Part shown: positions 51,182 through 59,589 of the stretch, piece by piece
Numbering within the stretch: the first letter of the stretch is position 1
Layout: the number at the start of each line of letters is the position of its first letter
NCBI RefSeq assembly: GCF_009882985.1
Contig: NZ_WTUZ01000040.1
Location: 248,001-312,000 of the forward strand
Source of the DNA: Paenibacillus silvestris
Lineage (GTDB): Bacteria; Bacillota; Bacilli; Paenibacillales; NBRC-103111
Length of the DNA stretch: 64,000 bases
Direction: 5' to 3'
Program-made: the position numbers and the translations under genes
Notes under the pieces: model-generated
Seen by the model: only the letters and a program-made list of their open reading frames with translations
Told to the model about the DNA's origin: nothing
The model's database searches: none

Positions 51182-51649
51182 CATTAGTTGCCATAGGCAA
51201 CAACCAATCAAACCGCCAGACACATTTAGAATAAGATCATCCACATCAAAACTGCCGATTAAAAATAAAACTTCCAAGCATTCCAAGCTCAAACTTAAGC
51301 CAAAGGAGCGAATACCTACTCCAATCCATGACATCCTTGATTTTTTCGATAATAGCATCAGGAAAATACCAAATGGTATGAATATCAGAATATTTCCATA
51401 CAAATTGATCACTTCGTAACTGGATAGACTATGGATATTTTGAGATATGGTCACGAATGGATGGAAATTCGCTGTTTGCAAGCGATGATGGACATTGCTC
51501 GGATTCCCTAGACTTCTCTGAAGCTGCTGCCATAGGAAGAGGAAGTCCATCGAACCGAACTTAAATAAGATAACTTTAAACACCACGTACATATAGAGGG
51601 CAAATAGTGCAGACATCGCTGCTTCATAGATGAATTTCATTTGTTTCAT
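51044..51649 (-). CDS. vanZ: VanZ family membrane protein
   Basis: A 201-aa protein with about four membrane helices. LYGNILIFIPFGIFLMLLSKK near residue 83, LSLECLEVLFLIGSFDVDDLILNVSGGLIG near 120 are the VanZ signature. The last 45 residues are polar and lie opposite the end of niaP (138-base overlap), so the C-terminus is a read-through-like tail, or the overlap is real. VanZ in enterococci gives low-level teicoplanin resistance. Fourth gene of vanR-S-Y-Z. ATG after GGTGAGG. Confidence 0.88.
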   Translation of the reverse strand: MKQMKFIYEAAMSALFALYMYVVFKVILFKFGSMDFLFLWQQLQRSLGNPSNVHHRLQTANFHPFVTISQNIHSLSSYEVINLYGNILIFIPFGIFLMLLSKKSRMSWIGVGIRSFGLSLSLECLEVLFLIGSFDVDDLILNVSGGLIGCCLWQLMLAASRLIGVGSFRFFAKEQQNQRSEHDRNEKDGKYRGNAVMSRHQ

Positions 51650-51687
51650 TTGGCGTCCTCACCTTCCAGAGATTTCGAATCCATGCA

Positions 51688-52548
51688 TTAAAATACGGTC
51701 ACAATGATGCCATCCATGTTGTTGCCGGACAGCAGAAATTTACGATTACTTGGCACTTGAATGGTTGTATCTTTCGAAATCGGATGATACGAAATTTCAT
51801 AGTTCACACCCTGAATCGTGGTTGTTAACGTCTTCTGTTGCTTTAGAAATTCCAAATACTGTTCAAGCGTTAAATTCTTTTGCTGCATGATTAGACTATG
51901 GGGTAAACCAACATATCGAAAATGCCAAGGTTCATACTGAATGCCAGTAATCGCCGTTTTATCCTTGGGATAACGTAAAATGAATCCGTAGGTCGCAGCA
52001 TTCTTCTTGAGCCAAGTTCCTTCCGGAGCTTGGCTCATTTCCGATTGCGTAGAACCAATATCAAGAGAAATCCCCAAGTTATGCTCGCTATTTCCTGCCG
52101 GCAGAGCATAATCTGGACCCATATCTTTATAAAGCTTGCTTTGCTCGCTGTTATCCCGGTAGCCGCTGTTTATCATAAAATGATGAATCCCCTCTTTATC
52201 GGCAGCTTTGACCATCGTTGTAAAACTTTTCACAATGCTTCGAGACAAACGAACTGTGTTGTCTAATAAAACATAACCATCAACCAATTCTTTATGTTGA
52301 AAAAGATTGACCACATCCGTGAGAATGCCTGCTTGGTGGATTGGATAATCCTTATTAACTAAGACTAAATTGCCTTGGTATATTTGGTCTTTCATGATCT
52401 TAAGCGTTTGTTCGCTCTTCGTGGGAATGGACTCTCGAATCTCAAATTTCTCTATCCCTTGGTTCTCGTTTACGCGTTCCGGTTTCTGGTGCATGGCTTC
52501 ATATCCGAGTAGGGCAAGTATGACAAGCCAAAAAACCCACTTCTTCAT
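51688..52548 (-). CDS. vanY: D-Ala-D-Ala carboxypeptidase VanY-like
   Basis: A 286-aa membrane-anchored peptidase. Residues 3-19 form an N-terminal membrane anchor. The zinc-binding sites of the VanY family are present: GNSEHNLGISLDIG near residue 147 (S-x-H-x-x-G-x-S-x-D) and YEPWHFRYVG near 204. It removes the last D-Ala of the peptidoglycan stem and so lowers vancomycin target. AAGGAGG lies 10 bases before the ATG. Gap from vanS of 94 bases with a dyad suggests separate control. Part of vanR-S-Y-Z. Confidence 0.93.
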   Translation of the reverse strand: MKKWVFWLVILALLGYEAMHQKPERVNENQGIEKFEIRESIPTKSEQTLKIMKDQIYQGNLVLVNKDYPIHQAGILTDVVNLFQHKELVDGYVLLDNTVRLSRSIVKSFTTMVKAADKEGIHHFMINSGYRDNSEQSKLYKDMGPDYALPAGNSEHNLGISLDIGSTQSEMSQAPEGTWLKKNAATYGFILRYPKDKTAITGIQYEPWHFRYVGLPHSLIMQQKNLTLEQYLEFLKQQKTLTTTIQGVNYEISYHPISKDTTIQVPSNRKFLLSGNNMDGIIVTVF

Positions 52549-52589
52549 TCTTCGTTACCTCCTTCTTCTTACTACATATAAGAATAGGG

Positions 52590-52629
52590 AAAACTTTTTA
52601 AGAAAGAAGTGGGATAAACTTAAAGTTTT
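52590..52629 (-). promoter_or_regulatory. Inverted repeat between vanS and vanY
   Basis: AAAACTTTTTAAG (52590-52602) and CTTAAAGTTTT (52619-52629) pair over 11 bases with a two-base bulge. Candidate operator or weak hairpin in front of vanY. Confidence 0.35.
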
Positions 52630-52642
52630 TCTTAAATTTCAT

Positions 52643-53731
52643 TCATGAAAGCGGTAAACGAACCTCAAATAACGTACGAATCAAGTTGCTTTGTGCAGAA
52701 ATCGTACCCTGATGCTGTTCCACGATATTTTTGGCAATGAAGAGACCGAGTCCAGTACTCCCGCCTTGATGCGTCCGAGCCCGATCACCTGTGTAAAACA
52801 TGTCAAAAATATGCGGCAGCTCCTCCGGTGGAATACTGTCGCCATAATTAACGACTTGGACCACAACTTCATCTGCTTGAAGCTGACAGTTGATATCCAC
52901 GAACTGGCCGTCTTTTCCATAGCGATTCGCATTCGTTAATAAATTCTCAAAAACGCGCGCCAACAGCTCGCCATCGCCCCAAATTTGCAAATGAGGCTCA
53001 ATATTTAATCTAGCTTGCAGATGACTTTTCTCAAAAACAGGGAACAACTCTTCGTTAAGCTGAATGAGAAGATCACTTAGATCGATCTGCTTTTTCTCAA
53101 TTGAAAGCATGCCATAATTCATTCTTGTGAGCTCAAACAGCTCGTCAATAAGCTTCTCTAAACGTTTCGACTTGGTAAAAGCGATTGTTGTATAATGCTT
53201 AATTTGCTCCGACGTCAACTGATTGTCCTGAAGCAGCAAATCTAAATAACCCAAAACTGACGTTAATGGCGTTCGCAGATCGTGAGCTAAATTCAAGACC
53301 AGCTGATCTTTGCTGCTTTCCGCAAAATCGCCTCGCTCTACCGCTTTTTGCAGCATCTCACTTGCCATATTGATGTCTTCCGCTATATCCCTGAACTCAT
53401 CATTCGAAGAAATATGAACACGGCTTGCGAAATCCCCATTAGCTAGACGGTGAATCCCCGTGGAGATCTCATGAAAATAAGCGGCGTAAGGTTTAGTAAG
53501 GAAAAAGAAACACACAATCGCCAGAGGAATGAAAATGATTAAGAAGAAATTAAAATCTCCGATGTTGGCAATCACATGGCGAAATTTCGCCAAAGGATTT
53601 TCAAGCCGAACACCGCTGTAGTATAGCTGAAGGACTTTGTAAAGAATGAACGTGAAAATTCCAGATAAAAGCATGCTCATCCCTAATAAAACGATCATTT
53701 GGAAACGGAAACTTCGTATCATTTTAGCCAT
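52643..53731 (-). CDS. vanS: Sensor histidine kinase VanS-like
   Basis: A 362-aa two-helix membrane kinase. Helices near residues 11-34 and 55-75 flank a short extracytoplasmic loop; HAMP follows (GIHRLANGDFASRVHIS); the HisKA box is LVLNLAHDLRTPLTSVLGYL near 155 with the phosphorylated histidine, and the ATPase boxes are LTNANRYGKDG and GGSTGLGLFIAKNIVEQH. ATG at 53731 overlaps the vanR stop by 8 bases, so the two are coupled. The length and short sensor loop resemble VanS of vancomycin-type clusters. Confidence 0.9.
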   Translation of the reverse strand: MAKMIRSFRFQMIVLLGMSMLLSGIFTFILYKVLQLYYSGVRLENPLAKFRHVIANIGDFNFFLIIFIPLAIVCFFFLTKPYAAYFHEISTGIHRLANGDFASRVHISSNDEFRDIAEDINMASEMLQKAVERGDFAESSKDQLVLNLAHDLRTPLTSVLGYLDLLLQDNQLTSEQIKHYTTIAFTKSKRLEKLIDELFELTRMNYGMLSIEKKQIDLSDLLIQLNEELFPVFEKSHLQARLNIEPHLQIWGDGELLARVFENLLTNANRYGKDGQFVDINCQLQADEVVVQVVNYGDSIPPEELPHIFDMFYTGDRARTHQGGSTGLGLFIAKNIVEQHQGTISAQSNLIRTLFEVRLPLS

Positions 53732-54419
53732 TGAATGTATATCCCACACCCCAAACGGTTTTGATCCATTTGTTTTTATTGTTCTCATCTTCACCTAGTT
53801 TTTTGCGCAGCGTACGGATATGTACCATGACGGTGTTGCCACTTTCATAGAAGGCTTCGCCCCATACCTGCTGGAAAATATTTTCCACGCTGAAAACTTT
53901 CTTGGAATGAGCCGCCAGCAGATATAGAATATCAAATTCCTTCGGCGTTAATTCAATATTTTCACCATATAGATTTACTGTCCGTTTGTCAGGATCAATC
54001 ATTAATCCGCCTGTTTCAAGTAGGTTATGGTCAATTTTGGGTTGGCTTAATTGCATGGACCGACGTAGATGTGCGTTCACTCGGGCGACTAGTTCCATAG
54101 GATTGAACGGCTTGGTCATGTAATCATCGGCCCCAATCACCAATCCCGTTATCTTATCCAAGTCAGATGATTTGGCGCTCAGAAAAATGATCGGCATTTG
54201 GTACTTTTCACGAATTTGCCGCGTCACCTCATGTCCATCCAATCTAGGCATCATGATATCTAAAATAGCCAAATCAATCGAATGCGTTTGTATCGCCTGG
54301 ACAGCCTCTTTTCCATCTGCTGCTTTGATAATTTGGTAGCCTTCTTTCTCTAAATGCAGCGCAATCAGATCGGCAATCTCCGCCTCGTCATCTGCGACCA
54401 ATATGGTAATTCTCTTCAT
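53724..54419 (-). CDS. vanR: Response regulator VanR-like (OmpR family)
   Basis: A 231-aa regulator: receiver domain 1-120 (LVADDEAEIADL, phosphorylated Asp in LAILDIMMPRLDG near 53, K in DYMTKPFNP near 102), OmpR winged helix 130-230 (IELTPKEFDILYLLAAHSKKVFS, then VWGVGYTFNG). The region FLSAKSSDLDKITGLVIGADDYMTKPF is close to VanR. First gene of vanR-S-Y-Z. It is upstream of vanS with an 8-base overlap. GGGAT(A) lies before the ATG. Confidence 0.92.
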   Translation of the reverse strand: MKRITILVADDEAEIADLIALHLEKEGYQIIKAADGKEAVQAIQTHSIDLAILDIMMPRLDGHEVTRQIREKYQMPIIFLSAKSSDLDKITGLVIGADDYMTKPFNPMELVARVNAHLRRSMQLSQPKIDHNLLETGGLMIDPDKRTVNLYGENIELTPKEFDILYLLAAHSKKVFSVENIFQQVWGEAFYESGNTVMVHIRTLRKKLGEDENNKNKWIKTVWGVGYTFNG

Positions 54420-54500
54420 CCGTATCCCTCTTCTATGTAAATTATGTCATTCTTATTCTATCCGAATTTCGTACTTTTGCCCATTTTTGGCGTAAAAAAC

Positions 54501-54529
54501 AAAAAAAGAGTCTACGAAAGACTCTTTTC
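54501..54529. terminator. Terminator of the TetX-like gene
   Basis: AAAAGAGTCT and AGACTCTTTT form a 10-bp stem around ACGA; T-runs on both strands. Confidence 0.8.
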
Positions 54530-55702
54530 TCATATCCCCTGCTCATTCGCTGCCTCATGGTACTGGTTCATCAGATCCGCCAACTTGCGAGCGGCGTCAT
54601 CAGAAAAGCAAAGCTTCAGATTCGCATCAGACACCTCAGCTGAAATGGACGAGTACGCGTACATCTTCTTCTCGTATGCTTGAACTGCCTTGTTCAAGTC
54701 TGTGTGTTGAACGATGGACAAGGCCAACTCTGCAGCATCTAACATCGCTAAATTCACGCCTTCGCCAGCAAATGGGGACATCAGATGCGCGGCGTCTCCA
54801 ATCAGCGTGACGCCTGGTTTATGCGTCCATTGGAGCCCGACGGGGAGGCTGTAGATGCGTCTTGGCACTATAGCCCCATCTGCGGAACGGATATAGCTCG
54901 TCAGCGACTCATCCCAATCGCGAAACTGCTCCAGCAGCAGCCGCTTCGCCTCTTCAGGCTGATCAAAAGGGATGCCGCATGTATCCAGCCATTCTTGTTC
55001 AACTTCAAACGCCGCGTATACGCAAAGTCGGTCATCCCCGTTTAACTGCCCCAAGATGCCTTTATGATCTCCAAAGGCGAACATTTTGCCGCGTCGATTA
55101 AATGCAGCCAATTCCGGATGAGTGGTAGCCACATTATCAACATAAAGTTCAACCATACTTAATCCGCTATATACGGGAATTGATTCTGTAAGAAGAGGAC
55201 GTATACGGGAAAATGCACCGTCTGCCGCTACAACAAGATTCGCAGTATCCACATGCCCGTTCTCGAAATGCAGTTCGTGCCTTCCATCTTCCAAAGGAAT
55301 CGCCTGAACGAGGTCGTGCCCCCATTGAATTGTGTCAAGGTCGATGGAGTCTAACAACAGATCGCGCAGTGTCCCGCGATCGATCTCAGGTCTATCCCCT
55401 TCATGGGGTTCTGCCACCTCATCCATGTACAGGTTGCCGAATTTGTCTAGAAGTCGGAAATCTTGTCCTTCATATCTGGCGAGCGCCTCAAATTGTTCGA
55501 TTAATCCCGCTTCTTTCAGCGCTTTCTGTCCAGAATCGGAATGGATATCTAACGAGCCGCCTTGTTTGCGACTTGCGGGGGATGCTTCACGTTCATAAAC
55601 GGTCGATTTAATCCCATGCTGCTGTAAAATTCGGGCCAACGTCAGTCCTCCTGGGCCTGCGCCTATGATAGCAATGTGTTGCTGTTCTTTGGTTGTATTC
55701 AT
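54530..55702 (-). CDS. TetX-like FAD-dependent monooxygenase
   Basis: A 390-aa flavoprotein monooxygenase. Residues 8-40: FAD Rossmann motif IAIIGAGPGGLTLARILQQHGI. Then VYEREASPASRKQGGSLDIHSDSGQKALKEAGL near 36, GDAAHLMSPFAGEGVNLAMLDAAELA near 305 (the DG-type FAD ribityl motif). Motif order and length agree with TetX (388 aa), which hydroxylates tetracyclines, but about half the residues differ as I recall it, so tetracycline is only one possible substrate. ATG at 55702 after GAGGTG. Stands next to the van cluster in the same direction, with a terminator between. Confidence 0.86.
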   Translation of the reverse strand: MNTTKEQQHIAIIGAGPGGLTLARILQQHGIKSTVYEREASPASRKQGGSLDIHSDSGQKALKEAGLIEQFEALARYEGQDFRLLDKFGNLYMDEVAEPHEGDRPEIDRGTLRDLLLDSIDLDTIQWGHDLVQAIPLEDGRHELHFENGHVDTANLVVAADGAFSRIRPLLTESIPVYSGLSMVELYVDNVATTHPELAAFNRRGKMFAFGDHKGILGQLNGDDRLCVYAAFEVEQEWLDTCGIPFDQPEEAKRLLLEQFRDWDESLTSYIRSADGAIVPRRIYSLPVGLQWTHKPGVTLIGDAAHLMSPFAGEGVNLAMLDAAELALSIVQHTDLNKAVQAYEKKMYAYSSISAEVSDANLKLCFSDDAARKLADLMNQYHEAANEQGI

Positions 55703-55924
55703 ACGTATCGACACCTCGGCGTTAGATTTTATTTATCAACTGGTCCAAGTATATGACGACTTTTTAAACTGAAAATAAACGGGTCGTTCTTGAGAAAGAA
55801 TAATGAGGAAAGTCATGATTCGTGTCACGTTTCTACAACTTTTACGTAAATAATCGTTTACAATAAAACAATCACCATCAAGCAAATCCTGCAGCCGATG
55901 TAGAATCTATCTAGGAGAGTTCTC

Positions 55925-56119
55925 ATGAAAAAAAATCATATTGGCATAGCACTTACACTACTGTTCTTTGCTGGAGCTGTTGTTGGATTGGGCTTAGTTG
56001 AATATCATAGCGAGACATATAGGGTCGTCACAACGAAAACAAATGAAATGCCGAACAATAAATTTTATGGATTTACCTTTTATGAGGAGCCTGCCTCCTT
56101 TGTATCCTATCAAAAATAA
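55925..56119 (+). CDS. Small membrane or secreted protein, 64 aa, unknown
   Basis: ATG with GGAGAG eight bases upstream. Residues 5-28 form a single hydrophobic helix (signal or anchor), followed by a polar tail (HSETYRVVTTKTNEMPNNK) with a C-terminal aromatic patch. No family recognised. It is divergent from the TetX-like gene and followed by a repeat block. Probably real on account of the ribosome site and helix-plus-tail layout. Confidence 0.6.
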   Translation: MKKNHIGIALTLLFFAGAVVGLGLVEYHSETYRVVTTKTNEMPNNKFYGFTFYEEPASFVSYQK

Positions 56120-56144
56120 CCGAGCGCGCCTGCTCGCTAACGCA

Positions 56145-56327
56145 GCCTTTTTAGCCGTCTCACATGTTCTCTACATCTTTCAAAGCTCGGAGACGGCCTT
56201 TTTCATCCTCTCACGCAGGCCATCTACACGTTTGGCTGTCCGTTCAATTTGAGAAGGCCTTAGCGGCACGCTCACACTGACATTCTCTTCTTTCGCTCTT
56301 TCGAATCAGCCTTTCTGAATCTCTCAC
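56145..56327. repeat. Four spaced 19-base repeats GCCTT-n9-CTCAC
   Basis: GCCTTTTTAGCCGTCTCAC, GCCTTTTTCATCCTCTCAC, GCCTTAGCGGCACGCTCAC and GCCTTTCTGAATCTCTCAC, with start-to-start distances of 51, 61 and 52. The spacers differ, so this is not a CRISPR array. Confidence 0.55.
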
Positions 56328-56340
56328 ACAGTTCACAGTA

Positions 56341-56375
56341 AAGAGCCCAAAGATGAAAATCCATCTTGGGCTCTT
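56341..56375. terminator. Terminator at the end of the PLP-PhyH operon
   Basis: AAGAGCCCAAAGATGG-type arm pairs with CCATCTTGGGCTCTT; both strands have short T-runs. Confidence 0.8.
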
Positions 56376-56390
56376 CTCCATATAGGCGAA

Positions 56391-57173
56391 TTACTCATTC
56401 TCAAATTGTGCTGGATAGCTGGCGCCAAAGGGAGCATCGGGTCTTTCAAATTCTCCCATGAGATAACGGCGAGTCGGTGTTGTACGCTGCAGAAATTCTG
56501 GATTGTTCTCGAATCGATCAGAGCATCGCACCCAAGGCGGACTATAAATATAGTGCATCGTGTAACGGTCATAGTCCCCATCATGCGCATAAGTGCGGTG
56601 CCAGACTGCGTTGTGGAAAAATAAGACCGACCCTGCAGGAGCACATATGACATGGCTGACCGGCACGCTCTCTCTGCTCGATCTAATCGAGTCCGGCAGC
56701 GGAACCTGACTTCGATGGCTTCCTGGAATGAGCTCCATATTGCCAGTTCGCGGAACCGTCTGATCGGTCAACAAAAAGGAAGCTCTCAGTTGAAGCAAGG
56801 GAATCGGATAGCCGAGCTTACGAAAGTCGTAAGCTCCTGATCCATCTTGATGCCATCCACCTACCCCGCCAAAAGCCGGCTGCTTCGTACACCAGCCGGA
56901 CTGCATAATAAACCGATCACCGTAAAGCGCCCTGACTTTGGGCAGAATAGCTGGATGATCGATCAATCGCTCTAAGGATATTTCAGTTTCATATCCTCTT
57001 CCCACTTGTGCCCAGCCCGTAGTGCCTGCTGATTGATGTAATCTGACGGAAGCCTCCAGACATTCGTTTACTTCTTCTTCTGAGAGGACACTCGGAATCA
57101 ATAGATAGCCCCAAGATTCAAACATGAATCGATCTAACTCCGTAAACTCTCCTGGACTAGAGATGGGATTCAT
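56391..57173 (-). CDS. Phytanoyl-CoA dioxygenase-family (PhyH) oxygenase
   Basis: A 260-aa Fe(II)/2-oxoglutarate oxygenase of the PhyH family. Iron ligands: GGWHQDGSGAYDFR near residue 102 (H-x-D) and the distal histidine in LFFHNAVWHRTY near 185. It hydroxylates small molecules or peptides; family members occur in natural-product and osmolyte (ectoine hydroxylase) pathways. AAGGAGG precedes the ATG. Last gene of the operon, 30 bases after the GntR regulator. No direct clue to substrate beyond the context. Confidence 0.9.
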   Translation of the reverse strand: MNPISSPGEFTELDRFMFESWGYLLIPSVLSEEEVNECLEASVRLHQSAGTTGWAQVGRGYETEISLERLIDHPAILPKVRALYGDRFIMQSGWCTKQPAFGGVGGWHQDGSGAYDFRKLGYPIPLLQLRASFLLTDQTVPRTGNMELIPGSHRSQVPLPDSIRSSRESVPVSHVICAPAGSVLFFHNAVWHRTYAHDGDYDRYTMHYIYSPPWVRCSDRFENNPEFLQRTTPTRRYLMGEFERPDAPFGASYPAQFENE

Positions 57174-57203
57174 TCAATAACTCCTCCTTGTTCATATCCG
57201 CAC

Positions 57204-58406
57204 TTATACCTTCGCCGCTAACTTGCCCGAGGACTCGCCTGCAACTAAAGCTGACTTCACAATCCATTTCATAGGTTCGCTCAACTTCTCTTTGTTAGCA
57301 AGCTGTTGAAGAAGCAGTTCAACTGATTTCGAGCCTATTTCCTGCTCATGCTGATCAATGTGGGTGAATGCACGATGGTCAGTAAGCTCTGAGTACGGAT
57401 TATCATAAGTAATAATAGATAGATCTTGCGGGACCTTCATCCCCAAATGTTTGATAAGTCCAGCCATAAATAAGCCCAACTGCATGTTCAAAGTAATGTA
57501 TGCGGTTGCAGTTCGATTCTTTATGTACGCATATAGCGGGTGTTTTTCAATAGAACTCCTATCGTTCACCTCAAAATCAGTCACGATCAACGCTGGATTA
57601 ATCATCGAGCCTTTTTGCTTCAGAGCTTCCATATAACCACGAATCCGTTCATCAACGGTCATAGTTCCGATTGAAATATCCGAGCATATCGCGATGTCCC
57701 TATGTCCTAGCTCCCACAAATGGTTAACAGCCAACTGTGCGCTCGCCATATTATCCGAACAGACACAATGTGTTTCAAACCCTGGCAAGTAACGGTCGAC
57801 CAGCACGAATGGGAATTTATTCATTTTCAAAATCAAAATTTCTTCATTGTACGTCTCTGCATCAATCGGAAAAATGATAAGCCCAGCCGCTCCGTTAAGC
57901 ATCAACTCCTGGATCGCTTCCTTCTCCCTCTCCTGCTGGTTGTGCGAAAGCACGATGGATAAATAATAGCCGGTATCTTCCAGAGCGGTCTGAATACCTC
58001 TTATAAGTCGGATGGCAAAGAAATCTTCCAAAAAGGGAAGAACCAAACCAATCATTTTGCGCGTCGAAGTAGGTCTGTTTAACTCCCTTGATTGCTTACC
58101 AGTAGTTGATTGATTGTTCTCCGAATCGTCTTCCGAATGGCTATCTGCATTCTCCTCATACCCTGAGCTGACGAAGCTGCCCCGCCCTGGAATTCGGTAG
58201 ATCCAGCCGTCCTTCGCGAGCTGCGTAAGCGCATTAGAGACTGTCATCCTGCTAACCTGAAATTGTTCAATCAGCTGCTTTTCCGTCGGAAACTTGCTAT
58301 TCACTTCCAGTTCTCCTGAAAGAATTCTTTGTTTAAAATGCTCCTGAATTTGCAAGTAAAGCGGCTGCCGTTCATCCCTTTTGGCTGATACCCGGATTCT
58401 GCTCAT
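57204..58406 (-). CDS. GntR-LacI hybrid regulator (AraR type)
   Basis: A 400-aa regulator. Residues 12-80: GntR winged helix (PLYLQIQEHFKQRILSGELEVNSKFP, then RMTVSNALTQLAKDGWIYRIPGRGSFV). Residues 115-390: LacI-type sugar-binding domain (IGLVLPFLEDFFAIRLIRGIQTALEDTGYYLSIV, then VDRYLPGFETHCVCSDN). This two-part layout is that of AraR, where a sugar releases the repressor. GGAGGAG precedes the ATG. It overlaps the PLP-enzyme gene by 35 bases; it probably regulates its own ABC operon. Confidence 0.93.
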   Translation of the reverse strand: MSRIRVSAKRDERQPLYLQIQEHFKQRILSGELEVNSKFPTEKQLIEQFQVSRMTVSNALTQLAKDGWIYRIPGRGSFVSSGYEENADSHSEDDSENNQSTTGKQSRELNRPTSTRKMIGLVLPFLEDFFAIRLIRGIQTALEDTGYYLSIVLSHNQQEREKEAIQELMLNGAAGLIIFPIDAETYNEEILILKMNKFPFVLVDRYLPGFETHCVCSDNMASAQLAVNHLWELGHRDIAICSDISIGTMTVDERIRGYMEALKQKGSMINPALIVTDFEVNDRSSIEKHPLYAYIKNRTATAYITLNMQLGLFMAGLIKHLGMKVPQDLSIITYDNPYSELTDHRAFTHIDQHEQEIGSKSVELLLQQLANKEKLSEPMKWIVKSALVAGESSGKLAAKV

Positions 58407-59589
58407 ATAGCTCCTCCTCAGAAGGGCTCACTGTGATACTTTGCCATGCCTGATCCAAATCACGAATTAAATCATCCGGATCTTCAGCACCGATGTAGAG
58501 TCGAACGAGCGTACCTATTTGTGGATCGTTGGCACTCATAACATGCAAAGCATTCACATTGATCAAACTTTCAAAGCCGCCCCAACTCGCGCCAATACGG
58601 AAATATTGCATTTGATCTGCCCAGGCTCTTAATTTGTCGACGGATTCACGTGATTCAAAGGAAAATAAACCACCCGTGCCAGACATCTGGGAGCCTCCGA
58701 GTTCATACTGAGGGTGATTCGCCAGTCCGGGATGGTTCATTTTCACGGCATAACTCTGTTTGCTTACATAGTCTGCAACTTTAAGACCGCTTGATTCATG
58801 GCGCTGCATCCGTAAGGGCAGTGTTCGGAGTCCTCGCGTTACCAACCCGGCTGTTTGCGGTGTCATGACACCACCGAATAACATATATTCGGTTGACATT
58901 AACGGGTCCATCAACCGCTTGGAACCAACCACGACGCCTCCCAAGCAATCACTGTGACCGGAAATATATTTCGTTATGGAATGGACGACAAGACCGACTC
59001 CAAATAGGAGCGGATTTTGGAAACACGGTGTCGCCCACGAGTTGTCGAGGATCGTTTCAGCTCCAATGGAATCAGCCAACTCCGTACAACTACGGATGTC
59101 CTGCAGCTGAAAAAACATACTCGTGGGGCTCTCCAAATACAGCAGCCTCGTATTTGATCTCACCGCATTTTTCCAGTTATCCAGCGTACTGCCATCAACA
59201 AAAGTCGTTTCAACGCCGAACTTTCGAAGATAATTGCCGAGAAATTCCCTTGTAGGGCCATACGCTTGATGCGTGCAAATCACATGATCGCTTGTCTTGA
59301 CGATCGACATAATTGCTGCCGAAATGGCCGCCATTCCGGATGAGAAGCACTTGGCCCGCTCCCCCTGCTCCAACTGGGCAAGCTTGTCTTCCAGGAATCT
59401 TACAGTTGGATTGTTCCCCCTTGAGTACACGTAATTTTCTTGCTCATCTACTCTTGCCAAATTATATTGATCATACGTATCGAAGGAAAAGAGACTTGTC
59501 TGGTAAATTGGCACATTGATGGAGCCATGGTGCTGGTCATCATGTTCATCATGCGCAACGATGGAGAACATTTTCTCATTTGCCGTCAT
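58372..59589 (-). CDS. PLP-dependent trans-sulfuration-family enzyme
   Basis: A 405-aa fold-type I PLP enzyme of the Cys/Met metabolism family (cystathionine gamma-synthase/beta-lyase group). The PLP lysine is in HSITKYISGHSDCLGG near residue 205; the phosphate loop SSGMAAISAAIM near 85; and DNSWATPCFQNPL near 185 places it among gamma/beta C-S lyases. ATG at 59589 overlaps the preceding permease stop (TAATG), so it is translationally coupled to a sugar-type ABC permease, which is unusual. The substrate may be an imported sulfur- or amino-acid-containing compound; no canonical methionine genes are nearby. Confidence 0.92.
   Translation of the reverse strand: MTANEKMFSIVAHDEHDDQHHGSINVPIYQTSLFSFDTYDQYNLARVDEQENYVYSRGNNPTVRFLEDKLAQLEQGERAKCFSSGMAAISAAIMSIVKTSDHVICTHQAYGPTREFLGNYLRKFGVETTFVDGSTLDNWKNAVRSNTRLLYLESPTSMFFQLQDIRSCTELADSIGAETILDNSWATPCFQNPLLFGVGLVVHSITKYISGHSDCLGGVVVGSKRLMDPLMSTEYMLFGGVMTPQTAGLVTRGLRTLPLRMQRHESSGLKVADYVSKQSYAVKMNHPGLANHPQYELGGSQMSGTGGLFSFESRESVDKLRAWADQMQYFRIGASWGGFESLINVNALHVMSANDPQIGTLVRLYIGAEDPDDLIRDLDQAWQSITVSPSEEELYEQNPGISQKG

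Larger units (their letters stand above)
56120..56390. other. Non-coding gap with four 19-base repeats and a terminator
   Basis: No gene. Four units of exactly 19 bases, GCCTT-n9-CTCAC, start at 56145, 56196, 56257 and 56309. A terminator closes the gap at 56341-56375. Confidence 0.6.

Noticed and set aside
56145..56327. CRISPR array
   Set aside because: Only four copies, repeat centres not conserved, spacer-like gaps of unequal length and no cas genes.
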